Part shown: piece after piece, positions 1 through 9,940 of the stretch | Layout of the letters: each line of letters starts with the position of its first letter | Position numbering within the stretch: the stretch's first letter is position 1 | DNA from: Atriophallophorus winterbourni | Taxonomy: Eukaryota; Platyhelminthes; Trematoda; Plagiorchiida; Microphallidae | Reading direction: 5' to 3' | Assembly (NCBI GenBank): GCA_013407085.1 | Contig: JACCGJ010001876.1 | Location: forward strand, 62,001-126,000 | Length of the DNA stretch: 64,000 nt | Position numbers and translations under genes: made by a program | Notes under the pieces: generated by a model | Told to the model about the DNA's origin: nothing | The model's input: only the letters and a program-made list of their open reading frames with translations | Database searches by the model: none

Positions 1-1010
1 GTTCTTTAACCTCGACGAATGCGGATTCTGCAGCGGTTATAATCGTCAACTTTTTGGGATTTCCTTTAAGCATGTCAGTTAGCGGTTGTAGTATTTTAGC
101 GGCGTTGGGGATAAATCGTCCATAGTAGTTAACGACGCCTAGGAAACGGCGTAAGCTTTTGATTGATTGTGGCATTGGGTATTCGAGTATGGACCGTATC
201 TTTTCGAGCAGTGGGCTTATTCCATTACTGTCAATCCTATGGCCGAGAAAATCAATGGTCGACTGGCCAAAAACGCATTTGTCGGGATTGATAGTAACGC
301 CGTATTGGGCGAAGCGTTGGAAGACTTCACGGAGGTGTCGTACATGCTCCTCGTGTGATGAGCTAGCTACTAATGCGTCGTTGATATACACGAAGACGGA
401 ATCAAGACCACGAAGAATCTGATCCATGAACCGTTGAAAAGACTGTGCTGCGTTGCGCAAACCGAAGGGCATGCGAAGGAATTCGAAAAAGACCAAATGG
501 CGTAATTACAGCAGTCTTAGCAATATCGTCGGGGGCCATGGGGATCTGATGGTATGCACGTACGAGATCCAGTTTAGAGAAAACTGATTTTCCGTGAAGG
601 CTAAGTGAGAAATCATGTATGTGCGGAATAGGGTAGCGGTCGGGTTGGGTAACGCTATTCAACGCACGATAATCTCCGCAAGGTCTCCAATCGCCGTTCT
701 TCTTGGCGACCATATGTAACGGCGATGCCCACAGACTGGTTGACGGTCTAAAAATGCCCAATGCAGCCATATGTTCGAACTCGCATTTTGCTGCTTTAAG
801 TTTCTCTGGTGGCAGCCTTCGAGCTTTGGCAAAAACCGAAGGCCCTTTAGTAACGATGTGATGTTGAACATCGTGGGTGGGAGTCTCCGAATATGGCGAT
901 ACGCGTGTCAAGTTCGGGAATTCACGCAGGATGTCGCTGTATGCGGCACTGTTTGGTACGAATATGCGGTATAAATCCGAGCACATGCAACGGAGATATG
1001 AACAAAATGT
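1..1010 (-). pseudogene. Gypsy pol fragment, reverse transcriptase (copy A)
   Basis: The minus strand encodes the linker before the reverse transcriptase and the first half of the RT of a Ty3/Gypsy polyprotein ([44 protein letters not shown]). An extra base near 485 breaks the frame just after TPFGLF; copy B at 11.6-12.8 kb lacks this break. The RT continues to base 1 and off the window. Gag, protease and a 5' LTR are absent because the pol sequence stops near 1010 against a CR1-like fragment. Confidence 0.9.
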
Positions 1011-1074
1011 CATAGCAGCAAAGAATACGACCGCACTCGTGAACTAGAATTGACGCAGTGTGAAACAAGTGTTC

Positions 1075-1690
1075 ATATCGTGCGTACGCTAGTCCAAACT
1101 TTGATGTCATCCGAAAATAAAATGAGCCTTGAGGTACACCACTGGTAACTTCTACTGGTCTGGATAGTGCCCCATCAACTCAAAACCTGATAACTCTACC
1201 AGTCAAGTAATCTTGTATCCAGCCCAATAATCTACCGCGCACCCGGAGCTGATCCAATTTTTGTAGCAGTATGCTGTGGTTAACATGCTCAAATGCTTTA
1301 GACATATCCAAGTAACAAGCGTGGATAAGGCATCCATTATCCACGGCTCGAGTCCAGTTATCAAGAGTTATGAGAAGATTGGTAAGGTATGAGTGTCTTT
1401 TCCTGAATCCGTGCTGTGCGAAAGAAGATTATTTTGCTCCAAATGTTTCATAAGTTCGTCATCCACAAATCTTTCGGAACTTCAGAGACCACTGGCAACA
1501 TTGTGATTGTTGTGTAATTAGCCATATCGAATGGGTTCCCTTTTTGTATAACGGCATGATTATTCCACTTTTCCAGTCATTAGCAAACTTACTACAACTA
1601 AGTGGCAGGTTGAAAAGATAATAAGTTGCGGCATCGCCCTAGTCAATCTTTGTATAAGCCAGCGGGTGTAGAAAATTCAGCAGGAAGAAA
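1075..1690 (-). pseudogene. CR1-like reverse transcriptase fragment with internal deletion
   Basis: The minus strand shows the early RT blocks of a CR1-like non-LTR element (NDWKSGIIMPLYKKG, then the SGVPQGS block). It then jumps from GVPQGS to an F-x-D-D-like stretch matching FADDFKVWTS of the element at 44.1-47.1 kb. The roughly 25 residues normally between these blocks are deleted. Several frame breaks are present, so it is not functional. The copy at 12.8-13.4 kb has the same deletion. Confidence 0.8.
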
Positions 1691-1719
1691 TCGGGGAAAA
1701 AACTAACAACATTGTTCCA

Positions 1720-1998
1720 TTATTCCACACTGCAGATCTAATTGTCGAAGGTTTTCCTTTGCTGTCATAGTCTGTTTTATATGGAACTCCCTGCCCCCAC
1801 ATACCATTTGCGCAACAAGCCTGAACATGTTCAAGGCTGAACTTGACAATTATATGTTGACCAAATCCAACCTTGCTGACTTTCCATATGGATAAAACAT
1901 TTGTGCTGTTTTTTATGCATTCCCTATATCCTCAATCTGTGGTTACTGTAAAGTATTTGCTTTTTGGACCATTTAAACTTATAATTACTTTGAATTGT
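1720..1998 (+). mobile_element. CR1-like element 3' end
   Basis: This stretch matches the last coding codons and 3' UTR of the plus-strand element that ends near 47.08 kb (shared LYGTPC-like codons, the segment around CTGAACATGTTCAAGGCTGA, and the terminal ATTACTTTGAATTG). It faces the minus-strand RT fragment to its left, so two pieces of the same family lie in opposite orientation. Confidence 0.8.
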
Positions 1999-2009
1999 TG
2001 TTAGCCAGC

Positions 2010-2322
2010 GTAAGAAGACTCAGCGAGCTCAAAAGTTAGCGCGCTCACCTACATGTAAGGAAACTGAGCTGCGTATCAGCCATTGAGTGACAATTAACTT
2101 GCAATTAGCTTCAATCCACAGGGAATTGCGAGATTTGTAAAAATCGCTGTTCCTGAGAAAACTATGAAAAATAAGACCAAAAATATTTTGCTGCCTAACG
2201 AAACAGATCCATTTATACAAGAGGCTAAATCTCGAAGCTATTTGCATCGCCTATGCGTCCAAAATCTATTGCGTTTAGGAGACCTTAAGCCCAATCTTCA
2301 GTTAGTTCGGGTCCATAGAATC
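2010..2322 (+). pseudogene. Non-LTR ORF1 fragment (copy A, truncated)
   Basis: An ORF starting at 2164 (MKNKTKNILLPNETDP) is shared with 13913-14224. In the second copy it continues into RASPILVEFKNQRDRELFL, which resembles the nucleic-acid-binding part of ORF1 proteins of CR1-like elements in this window (compare PPHIGQPRLLKVTLK at 59.2 kb). Here it is cut at 2322, exactly where the segmental duplication ends and another non-LTR fragment begins. The assignment to ORF1 is by weak motif resemblance. Confidence 0.45.
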
Positions 2323-2339
2323 ATCATCACTGGACAGGT

Positions 2340-3312
2340 AACAACCTTGAATGACATTCCGGATGCGGTAGCCATCGATTGTCTTTTATTCGCGGATGAC
2401 CTGAAACTTTGTGCCTGTCAGTTCCTGCGATGGCCACAAGCAACTGCAACAAGCAGTTGATGACTTAGTCAGCTGGACACATCGCTGGTCACTGCCTATA
2501 AATGAGGACAAGACAGTGGTCATGCGCATATACTCCGATGACACTGGTGGTGAATACTTTATTGGAGGTAAGCCTATTAGAGTGGTGACGGTTGAAAAAG
2601 ACTTAGGGATTCTGGTTATGGATTCCTTGAAGTCGAAGGCTGAAACTTGTCGGAGAATAGGCAGCGCTACCAGGATGCTCTGGGCGATTCGGCGTTCATT
2701 TGCAAATGTTCCAGACACTTTTCTTTGCGTATGTTCGTCCTCTGTTGGAATATGGGCTACCTGTTGCATTTCCTCTGTTTAAAGGTGAATGCGACTCCTT
2801 GGAGAGGGTACAAAGGAGAGGCACTAAGATGGTTAGTGGAATGCGACAACTCGCGTACGAGGATAGAAGGAGCTTACTGAAACTCTAACCCCTAGAACTT
2901 CGAAGGGAAAGATTTGACCTGCTCCTAACACGCCGTATTCTTTTCCGTCAATATAGAGACGAGTTCCTCCGGTACATCCGATTAGTAGGTGAGTCGAGGA
3001 CTCGTGGACATGACTTTAAGTTGCAGAAGCCTAGAAGGCTCAAGCTGAGTAATGCGAGCACGCTATCCACGCGGCTGGTGAACACTTGGAACTCTCTACT
3101 GAAAGGGCTTCTTTCTCTACCAGCAGAACAGCAATTCAAAAGAGCGTTGGATCAGCATTTGTTGAGACGAATGGACTTGATCCCCGGAGTGATATAGTGG
3201 TGTTCCTCTACTCTCAGGACTTGCCTTGTCAGCAGGTCACCCATGTTTATTGCCGTGATGAAGCTTAAACGGGATTTTATCCCTTCTGCTTTCGATCCCG
3301 AAGAAGAAGAGC
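2340..3312 (+). pseudogene. Non-LTR (CR1/jockey type) RT C-terminal half
   Basis: The plus strand encodes LFADDLKLC (RT active-site block), SWTHRWSLPINEDKT, VEKDLGILVM, AYVRPLLEYGLPVAFP and VNTWNSLLKGL, the usual order from the RT palm to the C-terminal end of CR1/jockey ORF2. Frames shift near 2445, 2700 and 2885, and one stop follows RRSLLKL. The element is 5'-truncated at the duplication boundary and ends with a short GAA-rich tail near 3300-3312. It is a different family from the CR1-like copies ending in TTGAATTACC repeats. Confidence 0.82.
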
Positions 3313-3321
3313 ATTGTTTAC

Positions 3322-3486
3322 TGTACCTAACAATTGACCTTGATATACACTTCCCGTCTATTCCTGTTCCGTGATCGCTTTCACTGTACCTTCGTGCACG
3401 TTTTGGCTACCGCGATAAATCTTCTATCTCCTGTGCTTTTTCTCCAACATTTTTGAGGACATTATTGTACTGGTCAGTCTACTACA
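3322..3486 (+). mobile_element. Solo Gypsy LTR
   Basis: This 165-bp segment begins TGTACC and ends CTACTACA. It aligns over most of its length with the 3' LTR at 33019-33200 (shared CACGTTTTGGCTACCGC, AATAAA-like signal, ATCTCCTGTGC and the same end). No internal Gypsy sequence flanks it, so it looks like a solo LTR or a stranded LTR piece. No clear 5-bp target duplication is visible. Confidence 0.75.
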
Positions 3487-4009
3487 GACAGGCGTAGATG
3501 GTACGATGTGCGCTCAAGCCCATAAAGTAAGCACCGCAATCTTGAACGCTACATGCGAGCAGAAGAGCAATGGTGGCATATGAAGCTGGTGGTGTATTCG
3601 AAGGAGATAGATTTTGACATTTTTGTGAGCAAGGTTTACCCGTTAGGGATACCTAGTATAAGACTACAAAACAAAACGATTATAAAAGTTAACTTACAGT
3701 GTGATACCATTGAAAGCAGAGAGTGCGAGAGCATGGAATCTGCCATTTTACCATTTTTATGGTGTGCAGCTAACACCGTGCTAAATTGATTGGCCACCGT
3801 CAGTGAGCTGCATGCGTAAACATACTGGAATCTCACTACTATTTCAATAGTCTTTCTCATAAATGTCTTGGTCTAGGCAACCTGGCAGTAGCCCACGTAC
3901 AGGCTCTCACTGTAAAGCACTTTGCTTGGATCAGGCGTTTTCATACACGCATAACATTTGTATGTGGGCGCGATACTACCCGGTTACCGAAGGCGAAATA
4001 TGGGTGGGC
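3487..4009. other. Unassigned intervening DNA
   Basis: I recognise no gene or repeat here. A 78-codon open frame at 3553-3789 (+) has no motif I know. The end of this stretch is the sequence into which the RTE element inserted. Confidence 0.4.
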
Positions 4010-4022
4010 TTAGAGGAGCCCA
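4010..4022 (+). repeat. Left target-site duplication of the RTE element
   Basis: TTAGAGGAGCCCA here is repeated exactly at 6334-6346. The two copies flank the RTE insertion precisely. Confidence 0.92.
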
Positions 4023-6333
4023 GATCAGATCAGATAGATCACTTCACCATAGACAGAAAGTGGAGGCGTAGTGTGCTGGACGTCAGAGTGAGGCGCGGCG
4101 CCGATGCAGCCTCCGACCATCACCTGCTGGTTGCAACAATGCGGACCAAGCTGAAGTCCTTCAACGATCCGTCAGGAAGAGCGTACCACAAGTTCAACAC
4201 ACAGTACTTGATGGACAAAAAGAAATCAGAAGAGTTCAGCTGTGAAGTCAGGAATAGGTTCGAGGCGCTGTCGGAGTTGGCCGACGAAACAATAGAAAAT
4301 CACTGGGCAGGAATACGAAAGACCTGGCAGGATGCGTGCACTAAAGTTCTGGGGAAGAAAGAGAGGGAACAGAAGGAATGGCTGACGAAGGGTACCTGGG
4401 AGAAGATTAAGAAGAGGAGGGATCTGAAGATGGAAATTAGCAGATGCGGTGACCTGCAACAGAAGGCAGACCTCAAAGCACAATATTGGGAGACAAACCG
4501 GGAAGTGAAGAAGGGTGCTAGACAGGACAAAAGGAAATTTATACACAACCTAACAGAGGAGGCAGAGCTAGCGGCAAAGCAGAATAACATGAAGAGGGTA
4601 TATGAAATCACCCGAGCCTTGTCAGGGAAGAGTTCCAAACCGAGCAAACCAGTCAAGGACAAAAATGGAAGAACCATGACAAGCGAGGAGGGGCAAAGGA
4701 AAAGATGGGTGGAACATTTTGAAGAAATTCTAAACAGACCACCTCCGCAAACATCTCCTGATATATCACCAGCAAAAGAATCCCTATGCATTAACATCAA
4801 CCCCCCAACAATTGCAGAAATCATCAATGCCATCAAGTCCCTGAAGAATGGTAAGGCACCAGGCCCTGACGGCATCCCCTCAGAAGCTCTAAAGGCAGAC
4901 GCGACAGCGGCAGCGGAGATGTTACACCCCTTCCTGGTGAAGTTATGGGAACAGGAGAGAGTTCCGGCTGACTGGAAGCTCGGGCATTTGGTAAAGCTCC
5001 CCAAGAAAGGCGACCTTTCCCAATGCGGCAACTGGCGAGGAATCATGTTGCTGTCCATCCCCAGCAAAGTACTGACCAGAATCATCTTGGAGAGATTGAA
5101 AGAGGCGTTAGACAAGAAACTTAGAACAGAACAGGCGGGGTTTAGACAGGATAGGTCATGCATAGATCATATCGCCACTCTGCGTATTATCATCGAGCAA
5201 TCCATCGAATGGCAGTCTCCTTTGTACGCGATCTTCGTCGACTTCGAAAAAGCGTTTGACAGCGTCGACAGGGAGACAATATGGAAGCTAATGCAACACT
5301 ACGGAATCCCGCAAAAGCTGATAAACATCATCCAACAGCTCTATGAGGACTCATCATGCCAGATCATCCACAACGGAAAGCTGACAGACCCCTTCCCAGT
5401 GAAGACTGGAGTGAGGCAAGGTTGCATGCTCTCGCCGATAATTTTCTTGATCGTCATAGACTGGATTATGAGAAGAACCACAGAGGGCAGCAACACCGGC
5501 ATCCAGTGGACCCCCACCAAACATCTCGAAGACCTTGACTTTGCGGATGACATCGGCCTCCTGTCTCACAAGCAACAGCATGCACAGTCTAAGCTAACGC
5601 GCCTAGCAGAAGAGGCAGAGAAGACGGGCCTGAAAATCAACATAAAGAAAACCGAGGTGATGCGATTGAACAACCAACTACAGCAGCCACTGCATCTACA
5701 GGGGAAAGACGTGGTGGAGACTGACCGCTTTGTTTACCTTGGAAGCGTGGTCAACATTGATGGTGGCACAGAAGACGACGTCAAGAGCCGAATCAGCAAA
5801 GCAAGGGTAGCGTTCAACACCCTGCGCCCCATCTGGAAATCTAAGGCCTTGTCCCAGCGCAGCAAAGTCCGCATCTTTAACACCAACGTAAAAGCAGTCC
5901 TCCTCTACGGGTCCGAAACATGGCGGGTTACCCACAACATCACCAACAAGATACAAACATTTGTCAACAAGTGCTTGCGCCACATTCTTAACATCAGGTG
6001 GCCTGAGAAGATTTCAAACACAGACCTATGGCGTAGAACCAACCAGAACCCCGTTGATCAGGACATCAAGAAAAGAAAATGGGGGTGGATAGGTCACACA
6101 CTCCGCAAACCAGCTGATAACGTCACTAGGCAAGCACTAGACTGGAATCCACAAGGTAAAAGGAAAGTGGGACGACCCAAGCAATCGTGGAGAAGATCAG
6201 TCGTGAGTGAAGCGAAGGATGCCGGAATGACATGGACTCAGCTGAGGATAGCAGCCCAGGACAGAGTTCGCTGGCGTGGCGTTGTTGCAGCCCTATGCTC
6301 CAACAGGAGCTCACAGGAATAAGTCAAGTCAAG
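4023..6333 (+). mobile_element. RTE-clade non-LTR retrotransposon, 5'-truncated, ORF intact to the stop
   Basis: One open frame runs from the insertion junction to the TAA at 6320-6322, about 766 codons. It starts inside the APE endonuclease (DQIDHFTIDRKWRR, then GADAASDHHLL with the catalytic-type S-D-H). The complete RT follows: LKNGKAPGPDGIPSEAL, YAIFVDFEKAFDSVDR, GVRQGCMLSP and LDFADDIGLLS with the catalytic FADD. The C-terminal region ends DRVRWRGVVAALCS, typical of RTE elements. The tail is AAGTC repeats. A longer ORF reading from 3863 is fortuitous: its first 53 codons are flanking DNA upstream of the target duplication. Truncation removes the endonuclease N-terminus, so it cannot retrotranspose alone. 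The absence of stops suggests a young insertion. Confidence 0.95.
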
Positions 6334-6346
6334 TTAGAGGAGCCCA
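6334..6346 (+). repeat. Right target-site duplication of the RTE element
   Basis: Exact 13-bp copy of 4010-4022, directly after the AAGTC-repeat tail of the RTE element. Confidence 0.92.
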
Positions 6347-7083
6347 CAGGACCCTTTCATCAAAAAACCTGAACTACCAGGCAGTGGGTTGAGACTGAGT
6401 TTGCCTGACCTCTGTATAGACTCAGGGCGATGATAATTCCGACTAAATACAACTCTAATTCATCCTCTAGTGTGATACGCAGCCGACCTCGACCATTTTG
6501 AAGCTTAGCATATTCTTAACCTAGAACTTATCTTTTAAACCGCTTACGTAACTTGGGCGAACTCCTTCGAAGATTCAAAATTCTAGCATGTGGCTGACAT
6601 TCGAAGTCAACACTATGCCATTCGAGATGCATTGATTTAGGATTACAATCCTTCATCATACATCAGCACCTCCTAGAGAACGCTTTCCTTGAATAAGATA
6701 GTTTCCGAGCAAGCAACAGTTCTGGATCTCACAACAGCCATCGCAATATCAACTAGCGTCACAGTTCAGTTCAGTTCAGTCACACGAGTTCTCAGCATCC
6801 GCCAATAAATATGTGACGCAGGTGGACCCAAAACCTATATCATTCGAGCAGCCAGGCGCATCTGCAACGTGCCTAAATCAACAATATTTCTTCTGTGATC
6901 ACAAAAGCCACCCCATTATGGCAAACAGTATCACTACAACCTGCAGAACTTTTTGATTGGTTGAATTGCTTCAGCCACAACGCCTGTCAGCCTTCATACA
7001 GATTATTTTGATTGGTTGAATTGTGATTGGTTGCTTTAGCTCCAATAAATAGCTCTGCAAGGGGTCCGCCGTCACTTTTAATT
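6347..7083. other. Unassigned DNA upstream of Gypsy element 1
   Basis: No coding similarity is recognised. Three copies of GATTGGTTGAATT-like sequence lie at about 6953, 7009 and 7024 (inverted CCAAT motifs), followed by AATAAATA. Because they sit just before the gag-like start at 7084 they may be the remnant of a 5' LTR or leader, but I cannot match them to the 3' LTR at 8986-9451. Confidence 0.35.
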
Positions 7084-8938
7084 ATGAGCTCTAACGATAT
7101 TAACCAGCTTTTTCAGGGAACCATTGGCAACCGCGCGATTGGAAGTCTCGCGGAATTGAACCACCTGCTGACCGTTCTACAACAAGTCATTGACGACGAG
7201 TGCGCACCACTCTCCTTCTTTTCACGAAAGCTGCAACCGACTCAAACCAGGTATTCTACCTTCAACCAAGAACTACTTGCGATGTACCTCGCAGTAAAGC
7301 ACTTTCGACATCCTGGAAGGACGTCAATTCACCATCTACACGGACCACAAGCCCTTGATCCACGCCTTCAGCGCTGCCGCCGAACGCTACTCGCCTCGGG
7401 AAACTCGCCACTTGGACTACCTCGCGCAGTTCACCACTGACGTCAGGTACATCGAGGGACCCAGCAACGTCGAGGCAGATGCTCTATCACGCGCATCTAT
7501 TTCCCAGATCGCGAAGATTGATTTAGAGGAAATCGCCGCCCTGCAAGAGGACGACCCGGAATTTTCAAAAATCACTTCCGAAGCTTCTCTGCAGTTTGCT
7601 CTCTTACCAGTGCCAGGCAGTCGAGTACGTATCCATTGTGATACATCGACAGGAAATCCACGTCCCTTTGTACCAAAGGATTACAGACGACGGATTTTCG
7701 AGCACCTGCACGGAATATCCCACCCGAGCAAACGCGCAACCACGAAACTCATCACAGACCGCTATGTTTGGCATGGCATGCGGAACGACATTCGTTGTTG
7801 GGCACAACAGTGTCTTGCCTGCCAACGTAGTAAGGTACATCGCCATACCAGCTCTATCCCTGGAAAATTTTCACTTCCAGATGGACGCTTTCGGCATGTA
7901 CATATTGATCTTGTTGGACCATTACCCTCATCCCATGGGTGCACTCATCTTTTGACGTGCATCGATAGATTCACACGCTGGCCCCAAGCATGCCCACTAG
8001 TGGATACATCTGCGGAAACCGTAGCTCGCACCTTCGTCTCTGGTTGGATCGCGAATTATGGTGTCCCGTCCCAGATCACAACAGACCGCGGAGCACAGTT
8101 CACGTCCCACCTCTTCGCAGAACTGAATCGTCTTCTGGGATGCGAACATTTCCGGACGACGGCTTACCATCCAGCCGCGAACGGCCTTGTTGAACGATTC
8201 CATCGTCAATTGAAGGCTGCGCTCGTCGCCACCGAATCCAGCGCATCCTGGGTTGACAAACTGCCACTGGTTCTGCTCGGCATCCGCAATACCGCAAAAG
8301 AGGACATCGGTTGCACATCAGCCGATATGGTTTACGGAACTACTCTGCGACTCCCCGCCGAACTGCTGACGGACTCCACACCCCTGACTGCGATTGAAAC
8401 AGCTCTGTATGTCTCCCGGCTCCGAGCCTTCATGCGAGAAATACGTGCTTCGCCTACCCGTGTAACTTCTCGTACAAGTCACGTCGACAATTATCTTCTG
8501 TCGTGCCCGTACGTATTCACGCGCGTAGACCGTGTAAAACGGCCCCTTGAAGCACCATACGACGGCCCATTCAAAGTCATCTCCCGCAGTGCCAAGTACT
8601 TCGTCATTGAACGCAACGGCCGCCCGGATTCAGTCAGCATCGACCGATTGAAGCCCGCGTACATGGAATCGAATACAGACCGAGGACCCCCTACGACTGT
8701 GACTATCCCTTCACAGCCAGTCCCCTTTGTTTCTTTTCCCTCGTCTCCCTTTTTGTCGACTCCAGATACGCAGCCGATGCGCGAGGACTTGAGCATTTCA
8801 CCCCCGTCCACGCCAGCAACACAACCCATGATGGAAACCCCGCTGCATTCACGGACAGCGGTGACAACCGACGACACGGACACCCCGCACACACGCACTG
8901 GCCGTACCGTGGCACGACCCCGTCGGTACACACCGTAG
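7084..8938 (+). pseudogene. Gypsy element 1: RNase H and integrase, internally deleted
   Basis: A possible gag-like start at 7084 (MSSNDINQLF) runs directly into RNase H ([20 protein letters not shown]), so most of gag, protease and RT are deleted. A one-base frameshift near 7312 separates this from the second frame, which resumes at LEGRQFTIYTDHKPL and reads to a stop at 8938. The integrase follows: zinc-binding HGISHPSKRAT...CLACQRSK, and the catalytic core with HIDLVGPLP, ITTDRGAQFTS and AANGLVERFHRQLK (D, D, E residues present). A GPF/Y-type module (APYDGPFKVI) precedes a proline/threonine-rich tail. The integrase itself is unbroken. Confidence 0.93.
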
Positions 8939-8971
8939 ATGGATGTCGAGCATGGCTGAACAGCCACTGAT

Positions 8972-8985
8972 CTAGGGGGGAGTTA
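8972..8985 (+). promoter_or_regulatory. Polypurine tract of Gypsy element 1
   Basis: CTAGGGGGGAGTTA lies directly before the TGTAGG start of the LTR. It would prime plus-strand DNA synthesis. The same tract precedes the LTR of element 2 on the other strand. Confidence 0.8.
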
Positions 8986-9451
8986 TGTAGGAATTATTCT
9001 CAATTGATATAATTCCTTAATAATTCCAAAAGTAAGTTTATTTTCATAAACGTTTTCCATCATGATGCCGTGTGTCGTTTTGTTTAAATCAACTGAACAC
9101 ACACTTGCGCTTCCTACAGCGTGAACGTCTGATAACTTGCCTGGTGCCGAACCACTAATTAATTGTTTCAGATTACTGACCTAGAATATTTCTTCTCTTT
9201 TCGGTAATTCACTGCTTGTTCCATCTACGACGAGCAATTATCCCGCTGAAGAAATAACACGGTTTCAAATTCATTGTTAGCAATAATCCGAGTGGACCAC
9301 ACAAGGATTTCGTAAGTCTGTTGTTGACACAGCGTATTCTTCTCTTGCATAAATACAATTATATATATTTATACATAATTTCATACTCTTATAATAATTC
9401 ACAACACTTATAACAATTCCTAATAACGTAACGCTCGGCTTTTCCGCTACA
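8986..9451 (+). mobile_element. 3' LTR of Gypsy element 1
   Basis: The segment begins TGTAGGAATT right after the polypurine tract and most plausibly ends GCTACA near 9451, about 466 bp, AT-rich, with TATATATATTT-like sequence near 9360. No second copy exists in the window, so the right boundary rests on the TG...CA rule and on the start of the opposing LTR. Confidence 0.6.
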
Positions 9452-9453
9452 GA

Positions 9454-9940
9454 TGTGACTCGCCGCTTCAAAAGTCACTGCCCCTTGTCCTATCCAAGGA
9501 CATTGTATGGTGCACAAGCAAAAACTGAAGTCACCAACCTATCAACGGGGTTATCGGGCTCCGAACTGGAAATTCCCAGAAAATGGCGTATGAACCGCTT
9601 TGTCGATCACCGGCCACCGATAGGTGCGAACCTTTCTCGCTCCACTGCCTTGTGGGCAAAGCCTCGGGGTGGGACCCCCTAAACGAAATCTCCCCTCTTC
9701 GGTGTAGGCAACCGGGTAGTATCATGCCTACGTTCAACGATGCCGATGACAACGCTTTGTACCCCCTTCTCGCTATCGATAGATCGATATGGCAATATCG
9801 ATTATCGAAACAAAACGATAACTTCTAAGTTAATGAGTGGAAATGATACAAAGATAAGTATGTACAAATTGTTGATTAAAGCGAGCATCGAGGGAAACGA
9901 AAATACAATTGGAAAGAAAGTGAAATTACAGGTTGCTACA
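9454..9940 (-). mobile_element. Putative 3' LTR of Gypsy element 2
   Basis: Read on the minus strand, TGTAGCAACC follows the polypurine tract CTAGGGGGGAGTTC. The far boundary is inferred from a TG (plus strand) at 9454, giving about 487 bp. A short ATCGAT-rich palindromic stretch lies at 9770-9815. The inner edge is well supported; the outer edge is a guess. Confidence 0.5.

Larger units (their letters stand above)
1..2322. repeat. Segmental duplication, copy A (left edge)
   Basis: Bases 1-2322 repeat at 11751-14071 almost without change, with the offset moving from 11750 to 11749 at one single-base indel near base 485. Only a handful of substitutions are visible. The unit holds a Gypsy pol fragment, a back-to-back pair of CR1-like fragments and part of an ORF1, with identical junctions in both copies, so the composite was copied as a block. 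Copy A runs off the window, so its true length is unknown. A tandem or dispersed genomic duplication is likely; an assembly artefact is possible. Confidence 0.95.

Noticed and set aside
3863..4022. N-terminal extension of the RTE ORF beginning MSWSRQPGSS
   Set aside because: It lies upstream of the exact target-site duplication, so it is flanking DNA in frame by chance.
4300..5163. Long antisense open frame (287 codons) under the RTE ORF
   Set aside because: It is a codon-bias shadow of the RTE reverse transcriptase with no recognisable domain.
8491..8967. 158-codon antisense frame over the Gypsy element 1 tail
   Set aside because: It is a shadow of the proline/threonine-rich tail, valine/glycine-rich in reverse, with no motif.
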